A DNA stretch of 64,000 bases, taken from NCBI RefSeq assembly GCF_000699445.3, contig NC_067196.1, positions 49,393,364-49,457,363 on the forward strand. The letters run 5' to 3'. The position numbers were made by a program, and so were the translations under genes. Position 1 is the first letter of the stretch; each line of letters starts with the position of its first letter. Shown here piece after piece: positions 1-14,235 of the stretch. Source of the DNA: Schistosoma haematobium. Lineage: Eukaryota; Platyhelminthes; Trematoda; Strigeidida; Schistosomatidae. The notes under the pieces were generated by a model, which did no database searches, had not been told where the DNA came from, and saw only the letters and a list, made by a program, of their open reading frames with translations.

Positions 1-472
1 AACCCAATGGAAATTATAAAATATTACATATTTCGTTTTCAAAAGTAGCCTTACACTAAACGACATCTTTGGGTAAACAAAAATAAAATAGTGTTAGAAG
101 AGGTTTTGTGGAGATTTTAGTAATTTCAATAGTTGAAATCCTGAGTCTATTGAAGCTAGTTGCTGCCTTTTGTCCACCTGGCTTCAGTATCTCATTATCG
201 CTCATTTCTAGCATAACTAACTATTTAGATATTTCGAAAAGTATTATAAATGTGATGAGATCGGACACCACTTCGAAAGGTAATGTTCATATTCAAAAGC
301 GAACATATACAACCCTTGATTCGATTCATGACTTGATTGGGGATACAGGTAGTATAGAGTCCATTATTTCATCCAGAAACTTAAAATTTTTAGATCCTAA
401 CGTTGTGGTAAGACTCACAGAAGTCGCAATATTGGGGATTACTGGACACAGTCTATCCATACGAAGATGCTG
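1..472. other. Left flank of the macrosatellite
   Basis: Unique sequence before the tandem array. A 141-codon ORF (108-533, +) runs from here into the array; it resembles no family I know and is probably chance. Its first part, about 100-175, resembles the head of the Sm-alpha-like SINE at 21,721 (words such as TGTGGAG and CAGTTGAA with similar spacing), so a degraded SINE fragment may lie here. No other gene is supported. Confidence 0.4.
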
Positions 473-2619
473 TGAATTGCTAATAATAGATGTTAATTCT
501 TTATACATGTGTAGAATCCGAACTGAGGTTTGAACTGAAGAACAACTGTCCAAGTCGTTTAGATACGCGCTATTGTCCAGTTGAGACCAAAACAAGATGA
601 TTGGGTAAATGACAGTTCACCCAGTTATTCAACCTATAGTTGTTCAATTAGTGATCGAATCAAGCGCAACAAATGAATGTTATTCTATCCCTTCTGGATA
701 GATCACGTACAGATTCGTTCAAAAAATAATATTTGGTTGCTTTATAACACAGTGTTTCTAATTCTGGAAGAGTGTTTCAATTCACAATCAAAAATGCACA
801 GTTCTAGTCAATGAAAGCAACACAATCAAAGGGGGAACAAACCAATATGGCTGCCATCTAAACTAAGTATCAACTAAAACAATATAGATGCAGTTCAGGG
901 ATAAACGTGGAAACTCAGTGACGGCGTAGTAAAACTATAAACAAACTGACCTGTAATTGTTGGGAACTTAGTTGAAAGGAAATATTCTTTCTCTCTATTT
1001 GTTCACTTGTTTAACTCAACGATGATTATACTTTTGGTAATGACTGCCAAAGAAATCCAGAATACACATTTTACTCACTTTGGTACTCATGAAGTATAGT
1101 TTTAGTTAAACTCTACGGAATTCAGGTGTCTTTATAAGAACTCCAACTCACTTAAGCTCGATAGCTTTTTTGTCATGAAAAATGTATGGCAGGCATGGAT
1201 CGTAAAATTAAGTTTATTATGTGCTAGTTGTAAAGTATTACCATCAAATTGTCAAGAATCCATAGAAGTATGCGATTGATACTTCGAGGTTACTCACTTC
1301 ATGAGACCTCAATTTCTCCGTGAGACTTGTGAATATGAACACAGAACTCGATGAAGAACTGCCATGTCTATGATAAATTAGTTTGTTAAGTGGTTCTGAT
1401 TGTTAGCTTCACTCTTTACAAAGTACACCTATATTAGCCGTGTTGTGCACTGCTGAACTCAGTTTGCTAGTATGCATCAGGAATATTTGAGGTTATTCCA
1501 TATACTTCCTTCATATATTGAACTCTTCTTCACTGTATTTGGTTGCTCGTTTTGAACGTTTGAAGTAAACGCATATGTATCTCATGACTGTGATCGTTTT
1601 TTAAACGCATATTTAATTGTGATTAGACCCAAGTATCATTTGTGAATAAGAAGTTTAACGCTTATCCATAATAATCATATTGAAAGTGGTATTGACATTC
1701 AACTAATTCAACAAGTTCATTTCAAATTCTTTTGTATTACGTCCAATAAATAATAATCTCACTACCAAGGTAATCAACTCGTTGAATCCAAATTATGTAT
1801 GTATGTCTTGTTAAACATAACGATGCAAGACTAAAATTTCATTTATTTACTGTTGAGAATTGGCATAACGCAATAATTCAATAGACCTGTGTTAAATGGA
1901 TTATTCACTCTCGATTTTCAACTGAATAGTTTTTAGATCCAAACTAATTTTCAAAGTGATTATGACCATACTTCTTTAATAGATTACATATACTTCAAAA
2001 TTAAGAACCACAAAACGGTCAGTCAGAATGCAATCCTGCCCTCACACTAAAACCAATGTAAAATAGGGTCAACATTATTTGTTGTTGAGAATAGGAGTAT
2101 TGATTCACATTTAGTAGGCAGGTCTACTAAGCAAACAACATTATATCGGCTTGTAATATAATGCAGTATTTTAAACCGTCAACGTATTTAGGTTACTCGA
2201 TTTCAAGGACTTCACACCACTGCAGAGTTTTAGTCAATTATCAATTTTGGGGATTTGTGGAGATTGTAGTGTTTTCAAAGTTGAACTCACGAGTCAATTT
2301 AAGCCAGACCATGTTTTAATCTGTTGTGTAAATATTAATTCCATCAGAGATTTTCAATAATAAAAAGAAGTAAAAATTGCTTTTTTGCCATCGATTTGTA
2401 TAATTCAGTTGTATAAACTTTTATATCTGTTGCCGTATGTCTCAACTTGTCGTCAATCACATAAGTATGAGTTAATACGCTTGTTATAGTCACGGTTATC
2501 TAATTCGAATAAGTTAATTCCTTGTTGACTGCATTCATTACAAATTCCAATATTAATAATCTTATATTTAATTTGCTATACTTTCTGTTTATTTATCTTT
2601 CAAGAAACCATAATATCTT

Positions 2620-3095
2620 TGTTATGTCCCGACAAGAATAATGAATGGCAACTTTTAGGATCTATTGATGGACCAATACTAAACGTATATTTCTATTGTA
2701 TAATTATTAAGTAACTAAACAATGCATATTCATATTCCTCATATTATAAGCTTTATTTTGACTCAAAATCTTATTATACGTTTTAGCATTTTTGAGTTAT
2801 ACCCAGTATATTAATTATTACCTCCTCATTCACAGCCACATCTAGCGAGTTCTTGTACAAATGTTGTTTCATATTTTATTGGTACGTTGTGGTCTGTTTG
2901 ATTGGTATATAAACTCAGTATGTTTGAATTATAATGATTCATATTGCAGAGGCTGAGACTGGTGTTCTGGACTTAACTGTCTGGGCCAGGCGGAAAGTAG
3001 GGTCAATCAGAACTCTAGGCTGCTCATACGGGTATGCGCGTCATTGGTCCGATCGATAAGTCACTGCCGTCAATCGGCGGTCACTAGTTACAACA
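2620..3095 (+). mobile_element. Solo LTR, array unit 1
   Basis: Begins TGTTATGTCCC and ends GTTACAACA, the short inverted TG...CA ends expected of an LTR. An internal TATATAAA near 2,910 is a plausible promoter. It aligns along most of its length with the solo LTR at 39,373-39,879. Flanks are ATCTT on the left and GTCTT on the right, a 4/5 match to a 5-bp target-site duplication. No gag-pol body adjoins it, so it is a solo LTR. Confidence 0.75.
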
Positions 3096-5873
3096 GTCTT
3101 CGATTTAGTGTTTGGTTGTTTTGTACTCATTGAAAGACATAATTTCATATTTCCTCATTTGCATGCTAACGTATAATTTCTGGAATCTGTCATCCAATTT
3201 AACTGATTACTCCGCATGGAATTTACAAATTCATCGAAAATATTACTATCTTTACCAATATTCATTACTTGATTTACAAAAAACTCAGCGAAAATATTTT
3301 CAACGTTAGGAATGACTAAATAACAATTTCCACAAGTCATCATACAAGCGTACGTTTATGATCTGATATTTAGATAGAAATGGACCTACTGCTATAAACC
3401 TAAACTGCTACAATTCATTTATATACATACTTTTTGTTTACTCGATCAGAGTGTAATCTGGACTGTGACGACTAGTTGAGGCTATTTTTATTCTGAATCT
3501 TTTGATAATATGAGAAAATCGGCATATATAAATCTAAGAGATACGTGTGATCACATGGATTCACGAGGTATCTATTATTATGAATACATTTGGAAGGTAT
3601 TGCCTCAGTAAGAAGCCAATAAAGAAAACATAATTCTTGACAATTTCATCTACTAGGATGTAAGCTTAGATGTATATTTAAAATTCATAGTACTTTATTG
3701 AAAAATGTGATGACGTTACGAGGTCAACTGAATTGCTAATAATAGATGTTAATTCTTTATACATGTGTAGAATCCGAACTGAGGTTTGAACTGAAGAACA
3801 ACTGTCCAAGTCGTTTAGATACGCGCTATTGTCCAGTTGAGACCAAAACAAGATGATTGGGTAAATGACAGTTCACCCAGTTATTCAACCTATAGTTGTT
3901 CAATTAGTGATCGAATCAAGCGCAACAAATGAATGTTATTCTATCCCTTCTGGATAGATCACGTACAGATTCGTTCAAAAATAATATTTGGTTGCTTTAT
4001 AACACAGTGTTTCTAATTCTGGAAGAGTGTTTCAATTCACAATCAAAAATGCACAGTTCTAGTCAATGAAAGCAACACAATCAAAGGGGGAACAAACCAA
4101 TATGGCTGCCATCTAAACTAAGTATCAACTAAAACAATATAGATGCAGTTCAGGGATAAACGTGGAAACTCAGTGACGGCGTAGTAAAACTATAAACAAA
4201 CTGACCTGTAATTGTTGGGAACTTAGTTGAAAGGAAATATTCTTTCTCTCTATTTGTTCACTTGTTTAACTCAACGATGATTATACTTTTGGTAATGACT
4301 GCCAAAGAAATCCAGAATACACATTTTACTCACTTTGGTACTCATGAAGTATAGTTTTAGTTAAACTCTACGGAATTCAGGTGTCTTTATAAGAACTCCA
4401 ACTCACTTAAGCTCGATAGCTTTTTTGTCATGAAAAATGTATGGCAGGCATGGATCGTAAAATTAAGTTTATTATGTGCTAGTTGTAAAGTATTACCATC
4501 AAATTGTCAAGAATCCATAGAAGTATGCGATTGATACTTCGAGGTTACTCACTTCATGAGACCTCAATTTCTCCGTGAGACTTGTGAATATGAACACAGA
4601 ACTCGATGAAGAACTGCCATGTCTATGATAAATTAGTTTGTTAAGTGGTTCTGATTGTTAGCTTCACTCTTTACAAAGTACACCTATATTAGCCGTGTTG
4701 TGCACTGCTGAACTCAGTTTGCTAGTATGCATCAGGAATATTTGAGGTTATTCCATATACTTCCTTCATATATTGAACTCTTCTTCACTGTATTTGGTTG
4801 CTCGTTTTGAACGTTTGAAGTAAACGCATATGTATCTCATGACTGTGATCGTTTTTTAAACGCATATTTAATTGTGATTAGACCCAAGTATCATTTGTGA
4901 ATAAGAAGTTTAACGCTTATCCATAATAATCATATTGAAAGTGGTATTGACATTCAACTAATTCAACAAGTTCATTTCAAATTCTTTTGTATTACGTCCA
5001 ATAAATAATAATCTCACTACCAAGGTAATCAACTCGTTGAATCCAAATTATGTATGTATATCTTGTTAAACATAACGATGCAAGACTAAAATTTCATTTA
5101 TTTACTGTTGAGAATTGGCATAACGCAATAATTCAATAGACCTGTGTTAAATGGATTATTCACTCTCGATTTTCAACTGAATAGTTTTTAGATCCAAACT
5201 AATTTTCAAAGTGATTATGACCATACTTCTTTAATAGATTACATATACTTCAAAATTAAGAACCACAAAACGGTCAGTCAGAATGCAATCCTGCCCTCAC
5301 ACTAAAACCAATGTAAAATAGGGTCAACATTATTTGTTGTTGAGAATAGGAGTATTGATTCACATTTAGTAGGCAGGTCTACTAAGCAAACAACATTATA
5401 TCGGCTTGTAATATAATGCAGTATTTTAAACCGTCAACGTATTTAGGTTACTCGATTTCAAGGACTTCACACCACTGCAGAGTTTTAGTCAATTATCAAT
5501 TTTGGGGATTTGTGGAGATTGTAGTGTTTTCAAAGTTGAACTCACGAGTCAATTTAAGCCAGACCATGTTTTAATCTGTTGTGTAAATATTAATTCCATC
5601 AGAGATTTTCAATAATAAAAAGAAGTAAAAATTGCTTTTTGCCATCGATTTGTATAATTCAGTTGTATAAACTTTTATATCTGTTGCCGTATGTCTCAAC
5701 TTGTCGTCAATCACATAAGTATGAGTTAATACGCTTGTTATAGTCACGGTTATCTAATTCGAATAAGTTAATTCCTTGTTGACTGCATTCATTACAAATT
5801 CCAATATTAATAATCTTATATTTAATTTGCTATACTTTCTGTTTATTTATCTTTCAAGAAACCATAATATCTT

Positions 5874-6350
5874 TGTTATGTCCCGACAAGAATAATGAAT
5901 GGCAACTTTTAGGATCTATTGATGGACCAATACTAAACGTATATTTCTATTGTATAATTATTAAGTAACTAAACAATGCATATTCATATTCCTCATATTA
6001 TAAGCTTTATTTTGACTCAAAATCTTATTATACGTTTTAGCATTTTTGAGTTATACCCAGTATATTAATTATTACCTCCCTCATTCACAGCCACATCTAG
6101 CGAGTTCTTGTACAAATGTTGTTTCATATTTTATTGGTACGTTGTGGTCTGTTTGATTGGTATATAAACTCAGTATGTTTGAATTATAATGATTCATATT
6201 GCAGAGGCTGAGACTGGTGTTCTGGACTTAACTGTTTGGGCCAGGCGGAAAGTAGGGTCAATCAGAACTCTAGGCTGCTCATACGGGTATGCGCGTCATT
6301 GGTCCGATCGATAAGTCACTGCCGTCAATCGGCGGTCACTAGTTACAACA
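5874..6350 (+). mobile_element. Solo LTR, array unit 2
   Basis: Same LTR at the same place in the second unit, 477 bp, differing by a few bases. It is a copy made by array amplification, not a separate insertion. Confidence 0.75.
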
Positions 6351-9125
6351 GTCTTCGATTTAGTGTTTGGTTGTTTTGTACTCATTGAAAGACATAATTT
6401 CATATTTCCTCATTTGCATGCTAACATATAATTTCTGGAATCTGTCATCCAATTTAACTGATTACTCCGCATGGAATTTACAAATTCATCGAAAATATTA
6501 CTATCTTTACCAATATTCATTACTTGATTTACAAAAACTCAGCGAAAATATTTTCAACGTTAGGAATGACTAAATAACAATTTCCACAAGTCATCATACA
6601 AGCGTACGTTTATGATCTGATATTTAGATAGAAATGGACCTACTGCTATAAACCTAAACTGCTACAATTCATTTATATACATACTTTTTGTTTACTCGAT
6701 CAGAGTGTAATCTGGACTGTGACGACTAGTTGAGGCTATTTTTATTCTGAATCTTTTGATAATATGAGAAAATCGGCATATATAAATCTAAGAGATACAT
6801 GTGATCACATGGATTCACGAGGTATCTATTATTATGAATACATTTGGAAGGTATTGCCTCAGTAAGAAGCCAATAAAGAAAACATAATTCTTGACAATTT
6901 CATCTACTAGGATGTAAGCTTAGATGTATATTTAAAATTCATAGTACTTTATTGAAAAATGTGATGACGTTACGAGGTCAACTGAATTGCTAATAATAGA
7001 TGTTAATTCTTTATACATGTGTAGAATCCGAACTGAGGTTTGAACTGAAGAACAACTGTCCAAGTCGTTTAGATACGCGCTATTGTCCAGTTGAGACCAA
7101 AACAAGATGATTGGGTAAATGACAGTTCACCCAGTTATTCAACCTATAGTTGTTCAATTAGTGATCGAATCAAGCGCAACAAATGAATGTTATTCTATCC
7201 CTTCTGGATAGATCACGTACAGATTCGTTCAAAAATAATATTTGGTTGCTTTATAACACAGTGTTTCTAATTCTGGAAGAGTGTTTCAATTCACAATCAA
7301 AATGCACAGTTCTAGTCAATGAAAGCAACACAATCAAAGGGGAACAAACCAATATGGCTGCCATCTAAACTAAGTATCAACTAAAACAATATAGATGCAG
7401 TTCAGGGATAAACGTGGAAACTCAGTGACGGCGTAGTAAAACTATAAACAAACTGACCTGTAATTGTTGGGAACTTAGTTGAAAGGAAATATTCTTTCTC
7501 TCTATTTGTTCACTTGTTTAACTCAACGATGATTATACTTTTGGTAATGACTGCCAAAGAAATCCAGAATACACATTTTACTCACTTTGGTACTCATGAA
7601 GTATAGTTTTAGTTAAACTCTACGGAATTCAGGTGTCTTTATAAGAACTCCAACTCACTTAAGCTCGATAGCTTTTTGTCATGAAAAATGTATGGCAGGC
7701 ATGGATCGTAAAATTAAGTTTATTATGTGCTAGTTGTAAAGTATTACCATCAAATTGTCAAGAATCCATAGAAGTATGCGATTGATACTTCGAGGTTACT
7801 CACTTCATGAGACCTCAATTTCTCCGTGAGACTTGTGAATATGAACACAGAACTCGATGAAGAACTGCCATGTCTATGATAAATTAGTTTGTTAAGTGGT
7901 TCTGATTGTTAGCTTCACTCTTTACAAAGTACACCTATATTAGCCGTGTTGTGCACTGCTGAACTCAGTTTGCTAGTATGCATCAGGAATATTTGAGGTT
8001 ATTCCATATACTTCCTTCATATATTGAACTCTTCTTCACTGTATTTGGTTGCTCGTTTTGAACGTTTGAAGTAAACGCATATGTATCTCATGACTGTGAT
8101 CGTTTTTTAAACGCATATTTAATTGTGATTAGACCCAAGTATCATTTGTGAATAAGAAGTTTAACGCTTATCCATAATAATCATATTGAAAGTGGTATTG
8201 ACATTCAACTAATTCAACAAGTTCATTTCAAATTCTTTTGTATTACGTCCAATAAATAATAATCTCACTACCAAGGTAATCAACTCGTTGAATCCAAATT
8301 ATGTATGTATATCTTGTTAAACATAACGATGCAAGACTAAAATTTCATTTATTTACTGTTGAGAATTGGCATAACGCAATAATTCAATAGACCTGTGTTA
8401 AATGGATTATTCACTCTCGATTTTCAACTGAATAGTTTTTAGATCCAAACTAATTTTCAAAGTGATTATGACCATACTTCTTTAATAGATTACATATACT
8501 TCAAAATTAAGAACCACAAAACGGTCAGTCAGAATGCAATCCTGCCCCTCACACTAAAACCAATGTAAAATAGGGTCAACATTATTTGTTGTTGAGAATA
8601 GGAGTATTGATTCACATTTAGTAGGCAGGTCTACTAAGCAAACAACATTATATCGGCTTGTAATATAATGCAGTATTTTAAACCGTCAACGTATTTAGGT
8701 TACTCGATTTCAAGGACTTCACACCACTGCAGAGTTTTAGTCAATTATCAATTTTGGGGATTTGTGGAGATTGTAGTGTTTTCAAAGTTGAACTCACGAG
8801 TCAATTTAAGCCAGACCATGTTTTAATCTGTTGTGTAAATATTAATTCCATCAGAGATTTTCAATAATAAAAAGAAGTAAAAATTGCTTTTTGCCATCGA
8901 TTTGTATAATTCAGTTGTATAAACTTTTATATCTGTTGCCGTATGTCTCAACTTGTCGTCAATCACATAAGTATGAGTTAATACGCTTGTTATAGTCACG
9001 GTTATCTAATTCGAATAAGTTAATTCCTTGTTGACTGCATTCATTACAAATTCCAATATTAATAATCTTATATTTAATTTGCTATACTTTCTGTTTATTT
9101 ATCTTTCAAGAAACCATAATATCTT

Positions 9126-9602
9126 TGTTATGTCCCGACAAGAATAATGAATGGCAACTTTTAGGATCTATTGATGGACCAATACTAAACGTATATTTCT
9201 ATTGTATAATTATTAAGTAACTAAACAATGCATATTCATATTCCTCATATTATAAGCTTTATTTTGACTCAAAATCTTATTATACGTTTTAGCATTTTTG
9301 AGTTATACCCAGTATATTAATTATTACCTCCCTCATTCACAGCCACATCTAGCGAGTTCTTGTACAAATGTTGTTTCATATTTTATTGGTACGTTGTGGT
9401 CTGTTTGATTGGTATATAAACTCAGTATGTTTGAATTATAATGATTCATATTGCAGAGGCTGAGACTGGTGTTCTGGACTTAACTGTCTGGGCCAGGCGG
9501 AAAGTAGGGTCAATCAGAACTCTAGGCTGCTCATACGGGTATGCGCGTCATTGGTCCGATCGATAAGTCACTGCCGTCAATCGGCGGTCACTAGTTACAA
9601 CA
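9126..9602 (+). mobile_element. Solo LTR, array unit 3
   Basis: Same LTR at the same place in the third unit, with the same TG/CA ends and flanks. Confidence 0.75.
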
Positions 9603-12377
9603 GTCTTCGATTTAGTGTTTGGTTGTTTTGTACTCATTGAAAGACATAATTTCATATTTCCTCATTTGCATGCTAACATATAATTTCTGGAATCTGTCAT
9701 CCAATTTAACTGATTACTCCGCATGGAATTTACAAATTCATCGAAAATATTACTATCTTTACCAATATTCATTACTTGATTTACAAAAAACTCAGCGAAA
9801 ATATTTTCAACGTTAGGAATGACTAAATAACAATTTCCACAAGTCATCATACAAGCGTACGTTTATGATCTGATATTTAGATAGAAATGGACCTACTGCT
9901 ATAAACCTAAACTGCTACAATTCATTTATATACATACTTTTGTTTACTCGATCAGAGTGTAATCTGGACTGTGACGACTAGTTGAGGCTATTTTTATTCT
10001 GAATCTTTTGATAATATGAGAAAATCGGCATATATAAATCTAAGAGATACATGTGATCACATGGATTCACGAGGTATCTATTATTATGAATACATTTGGA
10101 AGGTATTGCCTCAGTAAGAAGCCAATAAAGAAAACATAATTCTTGACAATTTCATCTACTAGGATGTAAGCTTAGATGTATATTTAAAATTCATAGTACT
10201 TTATTGAAAAATGTGATGACGTTACGAGGTCAACTGAATTGCTAATAATAGATGTTAATTCTTTATACATGTGTAGAATCCGAACTGAGGTTTGAACTGA
10301 AGAACAACTGTCCAAGTCGTTTAGATACGCGCTATTGTCCAGTTGAGACCAAAACAAGATGATTGGGTAAATGACAGTTCACCCAGTTATTCAACCTATA
10401 GTTGTTCAATTAGTGATCGAATCAAGCGCAACAAATGAATGTTATTCTATCCCTTCTGGATAGATCACGTACAGATTCGTTCAAAAATAATATTTGGTTG
10501 CTTTATAACACAGTGTTTCTAATTCTGGAAGAGTGTTTCAATTCACAATCAAAAATGCACAGTTCTAGTCAATGAAAGCAACACAATCAAAGGGGAACAA
10601 ACCAATATGGCTGCCATCTAAACTAAGTATCAACTAAAACAATATAGATGCAGTTCAGGGATAAACGTGGAAACTCAGTGACGGCGTAGTAAAACTATAA
10701 ACAAACTGACCTGTAATTGTTGGGAACTTAGTTGAAAGGAAATATTCTTTCTCTCTATTTGTTCACTTGTTTAACTCAACGATGATTATACTTTTGGTAA
10801 TGACTGCCAAAGAAATCCAGAATACACATTTTACTCACTTTGGTACTCATGAAGTATAGTTTTAGTTAAACTCTACGGAATTCAGGTGTCTTTATAAGAA
10901 CTCCAACTCACTTAAGCTCGATAGCTTTTTTGTCATGAAAAATGTATGGCAGGCATGGATCGTAAAATTAAGTTTATTATGTGCTAGTTGTAAAGTATTA
11001 CCATCAAATTGTCAAGAATCCATAGAAGTATGCGATTGATACTTCGAGGTTACTCACTTCATGAGACCTCAATTTCTCCGTGAGACTTGTGAATATGAAC
11101 ACAGAACTCGATGAAGAACTGCCATGTCTATGATAAATTAGTTTGTTAAGTGGTTCTGATTGTTAGCTTCACTCTTTACAAAGTACACCTATATTAGCCG
11201 TGTTGTGCACTGCTGAACTCAGTTTGCTAGTATGCATCAGGAATATTTGAGGTTATTCCATATACTTCCTTCATATATTGAACTCTTCTTCACTGTATTT
11301 GGTTGCTCGTTTTGAACGTTTGAAGTAAACGCATATGTATCTCATGACTGTGATCGTTTTTAAACGCATATTTAATTGTGATTAGACCCAAGTATCATTT
11401 GTGAATAAGAAGTTTAACGCTTATCCATAATAATCATATTGAAAGTGGTATTGACATTCAACTAATTCAACAAGTTCATTTCAAATTCTTTTGTATTACG
11501 TCCAATAAATAATAATCTCACTACCAAGGTAATCAACTCGTTGAATCCAAATTATGTATGTATATCTTGTTAAACATAACGATGCAAGACTAAAATTTCA
11601 TTTATTTACTGTTGAGAATTGGCATAACGCAATAATTCAATAGACCTGTGTTAAATGGATTATTCACTCTCGATTTTCAACTGAATAGTTTTTAGATCCA
11701 AACTAATTTTCAAAGTGATTATGACCATACTTCTTTAATAGATTACATATACTTCAAAATTAAGAACCACAAAACGGTCAGTCAGAATGCAATCCTGCCC
11801 TCACACTAAAACCAATGTAAAATAGGGTCAACATTATTTGTTGTTGAGAATAGGAGTATTGATTCACATTTAGTAGGCAGGTCTACTAAGCAAACAACAT
11901 TATATCGGCTTGTAATATAATGCAGTATTTTAAACCGTCAACGTATTTAGGTTACTCGATTTCAAGGACTTCACACCACTGCAGAGTTTTAGTCAATTAT
12001 CAATTTTGGGGATTTGTGGAGATTGTAGTGTTTTCAAAGTTGAACTCACGAGTCAATTTAAGCCAGACCATGTTTTAATCTGTTGTGTAAATATTAATTC
12101 CATCAGAGATTTTCAATAATAAAAAGAAGTAAAAATTGCTTTTTGCCATCGATTTGTATAATTCAGTTGTATAAACTTTTATATCTGTTGCCGTATGTCT
12201 CAACTTGTCGTCAATCACATAAGTATGAGTTAATACGCTTGTTATAGTCACGGTTATCTAATTCGAATAAGTTAATTCCTTGTTGACTGCATTCATTACA
12301 AATTCCAATATTAATAATCTTATATTTAATTTGCTATACTTTCTGTTTATTTATCTTTCAAGAAACCATAATATCTT

Positions 12378-12854
12378 TGTTATGTCCCGACAAGAATAAT
12401 GAATGGCAACTTTTAGGATCTATTGATGGACCAATACTAAACGTATATTTCTATTGTATAATTATTAAGTAACTAAACAATGCATATTCATATTCCTCAT
12501 ATTATAAGCTTTATTTTGACTCAAAATCTTATTATACGTTTTAGCATTTTTGAGTTATACCCAGTATATTAATTATTACCTCCCTCATTCACAGCCACAT
12601 CTAGCGAGTTCTTGTACAAATGTTGTTTCATATTTTATTGGTACGTTGTGGTCTGTTTGATTGGTATATAAACTCAGTATGTTTGAATTATAATGATTCA
12701 TATTGCAGAGGCTGAGACTGGTGTTCTGGACTTAACTGTTTGGGCCAGGCGGAAAGTAGGGTCAATCAGAACTCTAGGCTGCTCATACGGGTATGCGCGT
12801 CATTGGTCCGATCGATAAGTCACTGCCGTCAATCGGCGGTCACTAGTTACAACA
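12378..12854 (+). mobile_element. Solo LTR, array unit 4
   Basis: Same LTR at the same place in the fourth unit. It shares with unit 2 a T (CTGTTTGGG) where units 1 and 3 have C. Confidence 0.75.
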
Positions 12855-14235
12855 GTCTTCGATTTAGTGTTTGGTTGTTTTGTACTCATTGAAAGACATA
12901 ATTTCATATTTCCTCATTTGCATGCTAACATATAATTTCTGGAATCTGTCATCCAATTTAACTGATTACTCCGCATGGAATTTACAAATTCATCGAAAAT
13001 ATTACTATCTTTACCAATATTCATTACTTGATTTACAAAAAACTCAGCGAAAATATTTTCAACGTTAGGAATGACTAAATAACAATTTCCACAAGTCATC
13101 ATACAAGCGTACGTTTATGATCTGATATTTAGATAGAAATGGACCTACTGCTATAAACCTAAACTGCTACAATTCATTTATATACATACTTTTTGTTTAC
13201 TCGATCAGAGTGTAATCTGGACTGTGACGACTAGTTGAGGCTATTTTTATTCTGAATCTTTTGATAATATGAGAAAATCGGCATATATAAATCTAAGAGA
13301 TACATGTGATCACATGGATTCACGAGGTATCTATTATTATGAATACATTTGGAAGGTATTGCCTCAGTAAGAAGCCAATAAAGAAAACATAATTCTTGAC
13401 AATTTCATCTACTAGGATGTAAGCTTAGATGTATATTTAAAATTCATAGTACTTTATTGAAAAATGTGATGACGTTACGAGGTCAACTGAATTGCTAATA
13501 ATAGATGTTAATTCTTTATACATGTGTAGAATCCGAACTGAGGTTTGAACTGAAGAACAACTGTCCAAGTCGTTTAGATACGCGCTATTGTCCAGTTGAG
13601 ACCAAAACAAGATGATTGGGTAAATGACAGTTCACCCAGTTATTCAACCTATAGTTGTTCAATTAGTGATCGAATCAAGCGCAACAAATGAATGTTATTC
13701 TATCCCTTCTGGATAGATCACGTACAGATTCGTTCAAAAAATAATATTTGGTTGCTTTATAACACAGTGTTTCTAATTCTGGAAGAGTGTTTCAATTCAC
13801 AATCAAAAATGCACAGTTCTAGTCAATGAAAGCAACACAATCAAAGGGGGAACAAACCAATATGGCTGCCATCTAAACTAAGTATCAACTAAAACAATAT
13901 AGATGCAGTTCAGGGATAAACGTGGAAACTCAGTGACAGCGTAAGAAAAATAAAAACCATAATAAAATATGTATATAACCACATCAAACATAGTCAAACG
14001 AACTAAGCATATGTACGGATGAATGATCTGTAAGAGCAAATTTCATGTGTATACATTGACAGGTTTTCACACAAAAAAACCTTCCGTTTGCGAGCTGGGA
14101 TGTTTGTTCATCTTTCCAAGGATGACACTTCCTAAAACCATGCGTTGGATGATGTAAATTGTAGTACGACTTCGAGTCGCGTTTGATTATGATCACCACC
14201 ATAGGAAGACTGCGTATCAGCTAACCGATGCGATA

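Larger units (their letters stand above)
473..13943. repeat. Macrosatellite: ~3.25 kb unit, 4.1 copies
   Basis: Head-to-tail copies with boundaries at the shared word TGAATTGC: 473-3,728, 3,729-6,982, 6,983-10,234, 10,235-13,487 and a 456-base stub 13,488-13,943. Copies differ by a handful of substitutions and by lengths of homopolymer runs (for example A-runs near 722 and T-runs near 2,385). Each unit is AT-rich, carries one ~476 bp solo LTR and a SINE-head-like stretch (2,252-2,325 in unit 1), and has no ORF longer than about 70 codons. The right edge is abrupt after GCGTA. Confidence 0.95.

Noticed and set aside
108..533. 141-codon ORF at the left edge
   Set aside because: It crosses the array border, has no known motif, and part of it resembles a degraded SINE; nothing supports a gene.
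3112..3309. 65-codon ORF repeated in each macrosatellite unit (also 6,367, 9,619, 12,871)
   Set aside because: Repetition follows from the array. Its C-terminus changes with an A-run length, it has no motif, and it starts just after the LTR, so it is not counted as a conserved protein.
473..13943. Tandem repeats as a CRISPR array or rDNA
   Set aside because: Units are 3.25 kb with no short repeat/spacer pattern, and no rRNA sequence is recognisable; the context is eukaryotic.
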